Below are positions 1-7,118 of a DNA stretch of 27,599 bases, one piece after another. Position 1 is the first letter of the stretch, and the number at the start of each line of letters is the position of its first letter. The position numbers and the translations under genes were made by a program. The stretch spans positions 1 through 27,599 of the IMG/VR virus record IMGVR_UViG_3300047494_000064; one strand, written 5' to 3'. The stretch is from a virus. The notes below the pieces were generated by a model. The model was given only the letters and a program-made list of their open reading frames with translations. It was not told where the DNA came from and did not search any database.

Positions 1-1
1 G

Positions 2-724
2 TTCGTTTCGCAACAGACCCGCGCCACCGCCGAGACGGCCAACGAGGCCGCGCTCGAGGAAGGCCTGCAGCCGCTGATGGCCTGGTTCAAGTCGGTGATG
101 GATCACATCATCCAGAAGGTGTTCGGCTACACCGACCTGGAGTGGGTCTGGCAAGACGACGATATCGAGCCCGCTGAGGTCGCCGAAATCTTCCTGCCGC
201 TGTTCGAGGCCGGCATCGTGTCGGGCGATCAGATCCTGGCCAAGCTCGGCCTGCCGCCGATCGGCCTGCGCCCGTTTATCAAGGGCGTGGGGCCGATGGG
301 CTACATGTTCGTCGATCAGATGCTCGCGGCCGCCGAGCAGGGGCTGAACATGCCGCAGGCGCAGGTGGCGCCCGGCATGCCCGGCGCACCCCTGGACCCC
401 GCCGGCAATCCGATGATCGGCCATAATGGCGGACCGCCGCTGCAATTGACCGGTCCCAGCGGTGGACCCGGCGGGCCGCCCGCCATGGCGCCGGAAACCG
501 CCGAACCACTCAGCGGCGTCAGCCCCGCACTCCTCGCCGCTGTCGGCCTGGGGCCGCACGGTCCCGCCGGCCGCACGATGCACGTCACCGCCAATGACGA
601 GTTCCAGGCCGATCCGCTCGCGGGCTCGGTGGGGCATCCGGAAGTGCTGCGCACGCTGCGCGCCGCCGAGGCATCGCAACGCGCCATGAAGAAGCGCGCG
701 CCGGTCAAGCGGGTGCGCCGGTGA
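2..724 (+). CDS. Phage portal protein, C-terminal part (5' end outside window)
   Basis: The reading frame is open from base 2, so the start lies upstream and about 240 residues are seen. The portal is the dodecameric ring at the capsid vertex through which DNA is packaged and ejected. The visible start has the helical portal C-terminal pattern (ALEEGLQPLMAW, then FGYTDLEWVW) and a run reading EPAEVAEIFLPLFEAGIVSG, the usual sequence where portal proteins leave the clip and wing region. It ends in a Pro/Gly-rich tail and a basic terminus (KKRAPVKRVRR). Order supports the call: portal, MuF protein, protease, capsid. The family call rests on pattern memory; the N-terminal core is not visible. 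It overlaps the next gene by GTGA. Confidence 0.8.
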   Translation, partial: FVSQQTRATAETANEAALEEGLQPLMAWFKSVMDHIIQKVFGYTDLEWVWQDDDIEPAEVAEIFLPLFEAGIVSGDQILAKLGLPPIGLRPFIKGVGPMGYMFVDQMLAAAEQGLNMPQAQVAPGMPGAPLDPAGNPMIGHNGGPPLQLTGPSGGPGGPPAMAPETAEPLSGVSPALLAAVGLGPHGPAGRTMHVTANDEFQADPLAGSVGHPEVLRTLRAAEASQRAMKKRAPVKRVRR

Positions 725-918
725 GCAAGCGCAAGCGCACGCGGTTCTCGGATCAGCTGATCGCGTCCACCAAGAACGGCAAGCCCAGCCCCAAGCAGGC
801 GTTCGTGCCCGGCATGACGCGCCAGAAATTCAACCCCAAGCGCCCGGCCTCACCGAAGGCCGCGCGCCGCACGGCTGAACAGGTTTTCAAAACCCCCAAC
901 GGGAAACCCGGCAAATGA
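721..918 (+). CDS. Small, very basic phage protein, unknown function
   Basis: A 65-residue protein starting at GTG, coupled to the portal stop through a GTGA overlap and to the next gene through ATGA. It is dominated by Lys and Arg (starts SKRKRTRF, contains NPKRPASPKAARR) with almost no acidic residues and no hydrophobic core, so it is probably disordered or nucleic-acid binding. No family was recognised. Its place between portal and MuF genes suggests a head-module accessory, but no function can be assigned. Confidence 0.6.
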   Translation: MSKRKRTRFSDQLIASTKNGKPSPKQAFVPGMTRQKFNPKRPASPKAARRTAEQVFKTPNGKPGK

Positions 919-1067
919 TCGACAATTTCGCAAAGTGCCACCGCATCTTGGCGGACCGTGAGGTCGCGCGCACGCGCGAGCTGCGCCACGTGGTGTGCAT
1001 CGTCCTGGGGTTGGTGGCGCTGCTCTACGCGCTGCCGTTCGTGTCGCTGCTGGGGGGCGTCCGCTAA
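915..1067 (+). CDS. 50-residue single-pass membrane protein, unknown
   Basis: The short frame ATG 915 to TAA 1067 is tightly coupled on both sides: ATGA with the upstream stop and TAATG with the downstream start. Residues 1-24 are polar and charged; residues 26-47 (VVCIVLGLVALLYALPFVSL) form one clear transmembrane segment, followed by a four-residue tail. The charged N-terminus and short C-terminal end are compatible with an inner-membrane miniprotein. Small membrane proteins inside head operons can be morons or lysis-related, but nothing here points to one function. Existence is supported mainly by the perfect stop/start overlaps. Confidence 0.55.
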   Translation: MIDNFAKCHRILADREVARTRELRHVVCIVLGLVALLYALPFVSLLGGVR

Positions 1068-2134
1068 TGGCCTTCCCGCAAGTCACCTTCGTCGAGGCCA
1101 AGCACAAGCGCGACCAGGGCGGCCGCTTCGCGGGCATGGATCACGGCAACACGCCATCGTTCAGCCCCAAGCGCATCAGCGTGCCGCCGATGCGGTCGAT
1201 GACGCGCGGCGAAAGCTGGCAGCGCACCGGCATCAAAATCGCCGAATTGCCGACGAGCTATACCGGATCGCGCGACCGCGAAATGCCGGTCGGCAGCTTC
1301 ACGCACCATTCGTGGAAACCGCAGATCCCGGCGAAGGGCAATCCGGCCGACCACGAGCGCCTGGTCAAATCGCTGGTTTCGGTGATCCAAGCCAATAAGC
1401 CCGGCACCATCAGCCGCGCGCAGGAACAGGGCCTGATCCCGGAGGGCACGCCGCGCCGCACCGTGCTGCGCGCCTTCCACCACGCCTCGCTGCTCGGCCT
1501 GCACGACTACGGCGTGGGTAAATACGATTTCAAAATGGACGATGACCTGAAAGCGGAAATGAAGCCGCTGGAGGGTTTCATGCGCTACGCGCGCCGCCGG
1601 GTGAAAAGCTCGATGCTGGGCACCGAGCGCGGCGGCTGGCGTCCCTACCGCGCGGAGTTCGGCCAGAGCTTCCCCACGCCGAAAATCGACAAGCGCCCGG
1701 ACAGCCCGACCTTCGGCCAGGAGCGCAAGCGCGTGCCGCCGAACGATGTGCTGGTGAAGGTGGCCGCCGCCATGCCGCCGGCGATGCCGCGCCCGGGTGT
1801 CATCCCGGCCAATGCGGTGGGCCCGGGCGTGTCGCGCTTCGACCGCTACCGCGCCTATCTGGCGCGCAACGAAGCCATGGGCATGCGCAGCCACGTCATG
1901 CTGACGCCGGCGCAGAAGCTGCAGCGCCTCAAAGCCGGCATCGCCGAACGCCGCAAGGTGCAGACCGGCGCGCCCAAGTTGCAGCCGGGCATGCCGGGTT
2001 CGCTGGCGGGCGACGATATCCACCGCACGCGCAATCCCGCGCTGCCGCCGTCGCAGCCGATGGCGCCGGCCGCGCCGGGCATGAAGAAGATCGCCACCGC
2101 ACTCAGCGCCGCGGCGCGCGGGGCAACGAAATGA
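1067..2134 (+). CDS. Phage head-module protein, unknown (355 aa)
   Basis: The ATG at 1067 was chosen because it overlaps the preceding TAA (TAATG), although the frame is open further upstream. The protein starts with a short segment containing KHKRDQGGRFAG, a linker-like motif (R-x-x-x-G-R-F) that recurs in other proteins of this module. The rest is basic and rich in Pro, Arg and Met, with residues 85-200 the most globular-looking (helical, containing HASLLGLHDYGVGKYDF). The C-terminal third is Pro/Ala rich and probably disordered. No enzymatic motif was recognised. It overlaps the methyltransferase gene by ATGA, so the two are likely translated together. Confidence 0.65.
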   Translation: MAFPQVTFVEAKHKRDQGGRFAGMDHGNTPSFSPKRISVPPMRSMTRGESWQRTGIKIAELPTSYTGSRDREMPVGSFTHHSWKPQIPAKGNPADHERLVKSLVSVIQANKPGTISRAQEQGLIPEGTPRRTVLRAFHHASLLGLHDYGVGKYDFKMDDDLKAEMKPLEGFMRYARRRVKSSMLGTERGGWRPYRAEFGQSFPTPKIDKRPDSPTFGQERKRVPPNDVLVKVAAAMPPAMPRPGVIPANAVGPGVSRFDRYRAYLARNEAMGMRSHVMLTPAQKLQRLKAGIAERRKVQTGAPKLQPGMPGSLAGDDIHRTRNPALPPSQPMAPAAPGMKKIATALSAAARGATK

Positions 2135-2715
2135 GCGCGCACCTGGACCGTCCCGACCTGGAGCGCAAGGCGGGCAAGAGGGTCAGCAATTACGAGCGCG
2201 CACTGAGCGATTGGTACGTCGAGGATCGCCGCTGCGTCGAGGAGCTGCTGGCCGTCGAGAGTTTCGCCGGCACGAATTGGGATCCGGCTTGCGGCGGCGG
2301 GAATATCCCGATGACGTTCCATGCGCGCGGCCTGCACTGCATCGGCACCGACCTGGTGCATCGCGGCTTCGGGCGGCAGCTGGATTTCATGTCGATGGCG
2401 GCGACGGATTTCGCGTGCGTCAACAACATCGTCTGCAATCCGCCCTTCGATATCGCCGAGGAGTGGATCGAGCTGGCGCTGGAGCGCGCCATCGCGAAGG
2501 TCGCCGTGATCCTGCCGCTGTCCTTCCTGGAGGGCAAAGGGCGCAAGGAACGGCTGTTCGCCACCGGGCGGCTGGCGCGGCTGTGGGTGAGCCCGCGCCG
2601 CATATCGATGCCGCCGGGATCGGCGAACATTCCGGCCAAGGGCGGCAAGAAGGCATACGCCTGGTTCATTTTTGAAAAAGGCCACACCGGCCCCTACGCA
2701 GGAGGGTGGCTGTAA
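2131..2715 (+). CDS. DNA methyltransferase, adenine/N-type, phage-encoded
   Basis: A 194-residue class I SAM-dependent methyltransferase. The SAM-binding motif I is DPACGGGNIP at about residues 51-60 and the catalytic motif IV is NPPF at 103-106, the combination typical of exocyclic-amino (mostly N6-adenine) DNA methyltransferases. Between them GLHCIGTDLV fits motif II with its acidic SAM-ribose contact. The length is that of a minimal catalytic domain without a separate target-recognition domain. It starts in an ATGA overlap with the upstream head gene and there is no partner restriction gene, so it is an orphan enzyme that may modify phage DNA to avoid host restriction. Substrate specificity cannot be read from sequence. 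Adenine specificity is inferred from NPPF alone. Confidence 0.8.
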   Translation: MSAHLDRPDLERKAGKRVSNYERALSDWYVEDRRCVEELLAVESFAGTNWDPACGGGNIPMTFHARGLHCIGTDLVHRGFGRQLDFMSMAATDFACVNNIVCNPPFDIAEEWIELALERAIAKVAVILPLSFLEGKGRKERLFATGRLARLWVSPRRISMPPGSANIPAKGGKKAYAWFIFEKGHTGPYAGGWL

Positions 2716-2978
2716 TGGCCGACGAATGGATGAATCCGCCGGCGTTGCATCGCTGCGTCGTGGTGCCGAGCCTGGACTATGCGCGCGCCGAGCGCGTGCG
2801 GCTGCAGGCAGTCTATCCCGGCTACACCGTGGTGGCGGCGCTGGCCGCTGTGCCGGCGCTGCGCTTCCAGCGCATCGTCTCGATCTGGCGGCCGAAGAAG
2901 GCCCGCGATTTCTCGTGGCTGGACGGCTCGGTGCTGCCACGCCTGCGCCCGGGCGGTAAGCTCGAATGGGCGCAGTAA
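2715..2978 (+). CDS. Small phage protein, unknown (87 aa)
   Basis: The start is ATG 2715, which overlaps the methyltransferase stop (TAATG) and follows a strong Shine-Dalgarno AGGAGGG at 2700-2706; an in-frame GTG at 2706 lies inside that site and was rejected. The protein contains a hydrophobic Ala/Val stretch (YTVVAALAAVPALRF) and a C-terminal Trp-containing segment, suggesting a small folded domain. No family recognised. It overlaps the next gene by 13 bases. Confidence 0.65.
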   Translation: MADEWMNPPALHRCVVVPSLDYARAERVRLQAVYPGYTVVAALAAVPALRFQRIVSIWRPKKARDFSWLDGSVLPRLRPGGKLEWAQ

Positions 2979-5107
2979 CGCTCGCCAAGCGCACCGCCGG
3001 GCAGCCGCTCAGCGACGCCGAGCGCACGCAGCGCCAGAACGCCGCCAAATCGCGCTGGGCAGCCGCCAAGGCGGTCGCCGGTGCTGCCGGTGCCGTGCTG
3101 GGTGCATCCGTGGCCCAGGGCGCCATCCAGCAGCGCCACGCGCGCGTTCTGCAGGCGATCCTGCAAGCCAGCGACGAGGCGCTGCAACCGGAGGAAACGC
3201 GCCACGCTGCCAAGGACGCGCGCATCCTGCTGAACGGCCTGCGCGCCAAGGCCAAGGTCAATGGCAGCTGGCCGGTGCCGGCGATGCGTGCGGCGCTCTA
3301 CCAGCAGAAGCGCGACGCGACGAAGGAGCTGAAAGCAGCCCAGGCCGAGATCGACCCCTACGAGGAGCATCGCCGCCTGGTGATGGAGTCGCTGCGCGAC
3401 GAACCGGCGGCGGATTTCGAAACGTCGATCGGCATCCGCCAGGATATCCGCGAGCGCAACCGCAACGCCAAACCCGAAACGATCGCCGACGCGTCGCGCC
3501 CGGCGCGCGATATCGCCGCGGTGCAGGGGCGCATCGATGAGCTGGCCGATGCGCGCAAGACCACCACCGTGCCGCGCGACGGCCGCACCTACACCCTGAC
3601 GCCGCATACCCGCCGCATCAAAGTGGGCCGCGAGCTGCGCGAGAAATATCACAACCTGATGGGTGAGGCGCGCGCGTCCGCCGAGGAGGCGGGCGAAGAA
3701 TTCCACCCGCCGAAGCATTGGTTTCGCACGACCTACAAGACCGTCGAGGTCAAGCCAAAAAACAAGACCGCCGAAACCGCCGCGCACCGCGTCCGCGTCA
3801 AGGGCACGCCGGACACCAAAAAGATTCGCTCGATCCGCGCCGAGCTGACCGGCCGCATCGAATCCTTCACCAACCTGCACCGCGAGGCCGAGGAGCTGCG
3901 CCACGCGGCCAACCTCAAATCGATCGGCGCGGAGCTGGCGCCGAAACTCTCGGCCGCGCTGCACTGGCTGCCGTCGCGCCGCTTCCGACTCGCCGCCCTT
4001 GCCGGCGGTGCCGCCGCCGGTGCCGCCGCCGGTATCGCGGCAACTCAAGCGACGCAGCAGTTGGCCAAGGCCGCTGGGGACGAAAATTCCGCTGATGCGG
4101 ACACGGCTTTTACGCCGCTACCCGATGCGCCCGCGCAATTGAATGCCGCCGTCGAAGCCGGTGAGCCCAAGCTGGCCGAGGCGCTGGCCGGCGTGTTCCG
4201 CCAGTGGAAGGACGATGCGGCGGCGAACCTGCTCACCCCGCGCGAGTCCACGCTCTACAGCACGATGCTGACCGACATGGAGCGCGCGTCGCGCCCGCTG
4301 GACACGATCCTCAAAGCGGGCGGCAACGCGCCGGTCACCGCGACCGTGCCCACCGATACCGGCGGCTCGAAAATCATCACGCTGACGATGGGCGCGCGCG
4401 GGCCCGACGTGGAGCGCTACATCGCCGACTACCGCCAGAGCCGCATCGTGGAGCTGGCGCAGGAACAGAAAGAGGCGATCCGGGATCTGCTGATCCAGGC
4501 GGCGCAGGAAGGCTCCTCGCCGCAGGAAATGGCGCGCCGCATCCGCCAGACGATCGGCCTGACGGCGACGCAGGCGCAGTCAGTGCTGAATTACCGCCGC
4601 GAGCTGGAACAGAACAAGCCAGGGGCTCTGACCCGTGCGCTGCGCGACCAGCGGTATGACGGCCTGGTGCAGCGCAACCTCGATGAGAACGGCCAGCTCA
4701 CCACCGCGCAGATCGATCGCCTGACCGATGCCTACCACCGCAAATTCCTGGCCTACCGCGCGATGACGATCGCGCGCACCGAGGGCGTGGGCGCGGCGAA
4801 TAATGGCCACATCGCCACGGTGCGCGCGACGCTGGCCAAAAGCCCGCGCTTCACGGTGATCAAGACCTGGCACGCGACGATCGACGGCCGCGAGCGCCAC
4901 GATCATCACGAGCTGAACAACACCAGCGTCATCGGCCTGGACACGCCTTTCATCTGCGCCAGCGGCGACCAGATCAAATGGCCGCACGATCCGGCTGCCG
5001 CTGCGCGCCAGGTCATCAAATGCCGCTGCTACGTCAGCCTGCATGTCGTGCCGCGCGACGTGGCAGCCAAGCAGGGCGTCAACGCGGTGAAAACCCCTCT
5101 AGCCTAG
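2966..5107 (+). CDS. MuF-type minor head protein (SPP1 gp7/Mu gpF-like), 713 aa
   Basis: The C-terminal 120 residues carry the hallmarks of the Mu F / SPP1 gp7 head-morphogenesis family: IARTEGVGAANNGH (about 602-615), the Trp/Asp/His block KTWHATIDGRERHDHHELNN (633-652), and the terminal Cys pair KCRCY (685-689). Such proteins sit inside the capsid next to the portal and a few copies may enter the cell with DNA. The 590-residue N-terminal part is mostly helical and coiled-coil-like, with a Gly/Ala stretch at about 342-372 that could be membrane-interacting. At over 700 residues it is much longer than the MuF domain alone. It follows the portal region, as expected. Confidence 0.85.
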   Translation: MGAVTLAKRTAGQPLSDAERTQRQNAAKSRWAAAKAVAGAAGAVLGASVAQGAIQQRHARVLQAILQASDEALQPEETRHAAKDARILLNGLRAKAKVNGSWPVPAMRAALYQQKRDATKELKAAQAEIDPYEEHRRLVMESLRDEPAADFETSIGIRQDIRERNRNAKPETIADASRPARDIAAVQGRIDELADARKTTTVPRDGRTYTLTPHTRRIKVGRELREKYHNLMGEARASAEEAGEEFHPPKHWFRTTYKTVEVKPKNKTAETAAHRVRVKGTPDTKKIRSIRAELTGRIESFTNLHREAEELRHAANLKSIGAELAPKLSAALHWLPSRRFRLAALAGGAAAGAAAGIAATQATQQLAKAAGDENSADADTAFTPLPDAPAQLNAAVEAGEPKLAEALAGVFRQWKDDAAANLLTPRESTLYSTMLTDMERASRPLDTILKAGGNAPVTATVPTDTGGSKIITLTMGARGPDVERYIADYRQSRIVELAQEQKEAIRDLLIQAAQEGSSPQEMARRIRQTIGLTATQAQSVLNYRRELEQNKPGALTRALRDQRYDGLVQRNLDENGQLTTAQIDRLTDAYHRKFLAYRAMTIARTEGVGAANNGHIATVRATLAKSPRFTVIKTWHATIDGRERHDHHELNNTSVIGLDTPFICASGDQIKWPHDPAAAARQVIKCRCYVSLHVVPRDVAAKQGVNAVKTPLA

Positions 5108-5115
5108 GACGAAAC

Positions 5116-5385
5116 ATGAAGACGGCGAGAAAGCCCCGCGCCACCGGCGCCGGCAAAATCAAACCGCTGACCGAGCGCGAGCGCGCCTACATCGATTGGA
5201 AAGCCAAGCAGGACCGCGAGAACGAAATGTTCCCCGGCATCCATTTGGCGCGTGAGCTGGACACCAGCACGCTGAAAAACCTGTGGGACGAAAGCGACGG
5301 CGCGGTCACGTCGCAACCGAACCTGTCGGGCCATGCGGTGCGGCAGGCGCTGACCGAACGAGGCGAGGGGACCTACTGTGCTTAA
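5116..5385 (+). CDS. Small phage protein, unknown (89 aa)
   Basis: The chosen start is ATG 5116, eight bases after the MuF stop, preceded by AGGA at 5105-5108; the longer open frame overlaps the MuF gene out of frame and looks like a shadow there. The protein has a basic N-terminus (KTARKPRATG), a helical middle (ERERAYIDWKAKQDREN) and no recognised domain. Its end overlaps the next GTG start by eight bases, implying translational coupling. Confidence 0.65.
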   Translation: MKTARKPRATGAGKIKPLTERERAYIDWKAKQDRENEMFPGIHLARELDTSTLKNLWDESDGAVTSQPNLSGHAVRQALTERGEGTYCA

Positions 5386-5695
5386 TCGCGAGCTGATCCA
5401 GCCATTGGCCAAACTTTTCGGCGACGCGGCGCGCACGCCGGCGGGGCCTGCCGGTACCGGCGTGCCGGCGGTCAGCTCGAATTATTTCCTGCACACGAGC
5501 CCGGCGATCGGCAAGTCGCCGGGCCGCAGCGGCGGCCATATCGGCAAGCCCACCGGCACGTTCAAATCGAAGCAGTTCTTCGAGCACGGCAATCTCGGCC
5601 AGCGCATCGCCAACGCCGCGCGTGCCGGAATCCAGCCCGCCCGTCCGCAGCTGCTGCCGTCGCCCGGCCAGCAGTCGGTGCCCAAACAGCCGTAA
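5378..5695 (+). CDS. Small phage protein, unknown (105 aa)
   Basis: Starts at GTG 5378 with AGGGGA at 5366-5371 as ribosome site, overlapping the preceding gene by eight bases. It has a short helical N-terminus (NRELIQPLAKLFGDAA) and then a Gly/Pro/Ser-rich low-complexity region ending in PSPGQQSVPKQP. No motif of known function. The composition suggests a flexible virion or assembly accessory protein, but that is only inference from place and composition. Confidence 0.6.
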   Translation: MLNRELIQPLAKLFGDAARTPAGPAGTGVPAVSSNYFLHTSPAIGKSPGRSGGHIGKPTGTFKSKQFFEHGNLGQRIANAARAGIQPARPQLLPSPGQQSVPKQP

Positions 5696-5754
5696 ACTTC
5701 GCGTAGCGCGGGGGACCAAGCCACCGGCCTGTCAAGCCATTGACGGGGGACCCG
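5696..5754 (+). promoter_or_regulatory. Spacer with GGGGACCAAG motif and small hairpin
   Basis: This short non-coding spacer carries GGGGACCAAG (5711-5720), a word also found in spacers at 12418 and 16581, and a perfect 5-bp hairpin GTCAA-GCCA-TTGAC (5731-5744) just before the ribosome site GGGGGA of the next gene. No convincing sigma-70 promoter was seen. A role in expression is inferred only from the repetition. Confidence 0.3.
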
Positions 5755-6459
5755 ATGGATCTGGACCTGAGCGCGATCGAGGAATTGGCCAAGGCTGCCG
5801 GCAACGGCATGAAGGCGGAATACGTGGTGCACGACCTGGTGCACCGTATCCAGCCGCTGCTGAAAAACACCGGCACGTTCCCCGCCGCCATTAACGAGCT
5901 GCAGAAATGGGCGGAAGGCGAGGACGGCCTGCGCAAGGCTGTCGCGTCGCAGTTCCTGGAGCGCATGCGCGGCGCGCTGGGTGGCATGCACGCCAGCGCC
6001 GCTGTCGCGCATTGGGGCAAGAAGGTCGGCGCGGGCGAGGCCGGTGCGGGCAGCGCCGCGCTGAAATCCCGTTTCGCGAACCGCCATCATCCGGTGGCCA
6101 GCCCGTCGGCGCATCCCGCGGCGCAGGTGCAGCATGGCGAGGCCGCGCCGCGTCTCGATCCGAACGCCAAGCCCGCGCCGAAAGTGCAGCACGGCATGGT
6201 GCCGCATCCGCGCCTGAGCGCGCCGCCGCCGCCCGCCGCCGCTGCCGCCGACAAGGCGCATGCGGGCGGCGCGAAGCTGGCCGCAATGGGCGCGCACCAC
6301 GGCTTCAAGCTGGGCCTGGCCGCAGCTGCTGCCGCCGGCGCCGCCGGTGCCGCGCACGCGCACGCGCACAAGCCGGAACACGTTGCCAAGGCGGCTGACG
6401 AGCCCAAGGGCTTCGGCGCGCTGGCCAAGCTGTACGCCGGTCGTAAGGCGGCCGCGTAA
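5755..6459 (+). CDS. Ala/Pro/His-rich phage head-module protein, unknown (234 aa)
   Basis: ATG 5755 is preferred over an in-frame TTG at 5740 because GGGGGA lies just upstream at good spacing. The first 75 residues form a compact helical region (LSAIEELAKAAG, VVHDLVHRIQPLLKN). The rest is low complexity: Ala, Pro and His with a duplicated short phrase (QVQHGEA and KVQHGMV), a poly-Pro/Ala run, and an Ala/Gly hydrophobic stretch (LGLAAAAAAGAAGAA) near residues 185-200. It ends in TAATG overlap with the protease gene. Small proteins just before a prohead protease can be decoration or scaffold-related, but no family was recognised. Confidence 0.6.
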   Translation: MDLDLSAIEELAKAAGNGMKAEYVVHDLVHRIQPLLKNTGTFPAAINELQKWAEGEDGLRKAVASQFLERMRGALGGMHASAAVAHWGKKVGAGEAGAGSAALKSRFANRHHPVASPSAHPAAQVQHGEAAPRLDPNAKPAPKVQHGMVPHPRLSAPPPPAAAAADKAHAGGAKLAAMGAHHGFKLGLAAAAAAGAAGAAHAHAHKPEHVAKAADEPKGFGALAKLYAGRKAAA

Positions 6460-7118
6460 TGCACGCCATCTTCCCCGGCGGCGCGCAGGCGATGGGCTTC
6501 ATCGTCCCGCTGACCAAGATCGATGCGGCCAACCGCCTGGTCTACGGCCGCGCCGCGCAGGAAGTCCCTGATCGCGCCAACGAGATCATGGATTACGCCA
6601 CCGCCAAGCCGGAATTCGAGGCGTGGTCGAAATCCATGGAGCTGGCCAGCGGCGGATTGTCGAAAGGCAACGTCCGCGCCATGCACCAGAAGGACAAGGC
6701 CGTCGGCAAGCTGATCGACATCAAATTCAATGATGACGAGAAAGCCATCGATATCTGCGCCAAGATTGTCGATCCGGTCGAATTCGAGAAATGCCTCGAA
6801 GGCGTCTACACCGGCTTTTCCGTCGGCGGCGCCTATGCCGGTCCGAAATGGGCTGACCCGACCAACCCGGCGCTGAAACGCTACACGCCGCGCCCGCGCG
6901 AAATGTCGCTCGTCGATCTGCCATGCATCCCCACCGCCGGCTTTGCCGAGCTGGTGAAAATGGATGGCGGCATCGAGCAGCTGCGCCTGGTCGGCCGCAT
7001 TCGCACCTTCGCGGATCTGTGGGCCGAGGAGCAGGCGGCGCAAGCCGCACAGCCCGCGACATTCGCCAAAGCCTGGGCCGGCCGTCCGAAAACCTTCGCT
7101 GAAATGTGGGGCGGTTAA
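6459..7118 (+). CDS. XkdF-like prohead maturation serine protease
   Basis: A 219-residue protein that fits the phage XkdF/S78-type protease pattern: an early VYGRAAQEVPDRANEIMDY segment, the His-containing strand GNVRAMHQ (His76), a domain that reads KAIDICAKIVDPVEFEKC, then YTGFSVGG with the probable nucleophile Ser121, and the late REMSLVDLPCIPTA strand typical of prohead proteases. These enzymes have the herpesvirus-protease fold and trim scaffold and capsid N-termini during maturation. Catalytic roles are assigned by family analogy, not shown. It sits between the MuF protein and the scaffold/capsid pair as expected, and is stop/start coupled (TAATG) to both neighbours. Confidence 0.85.
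   Translation: MHAIFPGGAQAMGFIVPLTKIDAANRLVYGRAAQEVPDRANEIMDYATAKPEFEAWSKSMELASGGLSKGNVRAMHQKDKAVGKLIDIKFNDDEKAIDICAKIVDPVEFEKCLEGVYTGFSVGGAYAGPKWADPTNPALKRYTPRPREMSLVDLPCIPTAGFAELVKMDGGIEQLRLVGRIRTFADLWAEEQAAQAAQPATFAKAWAGRPKTFAEMWGG

Noticed and set aside
1855-4048. Long minus-strand frames opposite the MuF and methyltransferase genes
   Set aside because: Low-complexity Arg/Ala translations opposite genes with clear family motifs.
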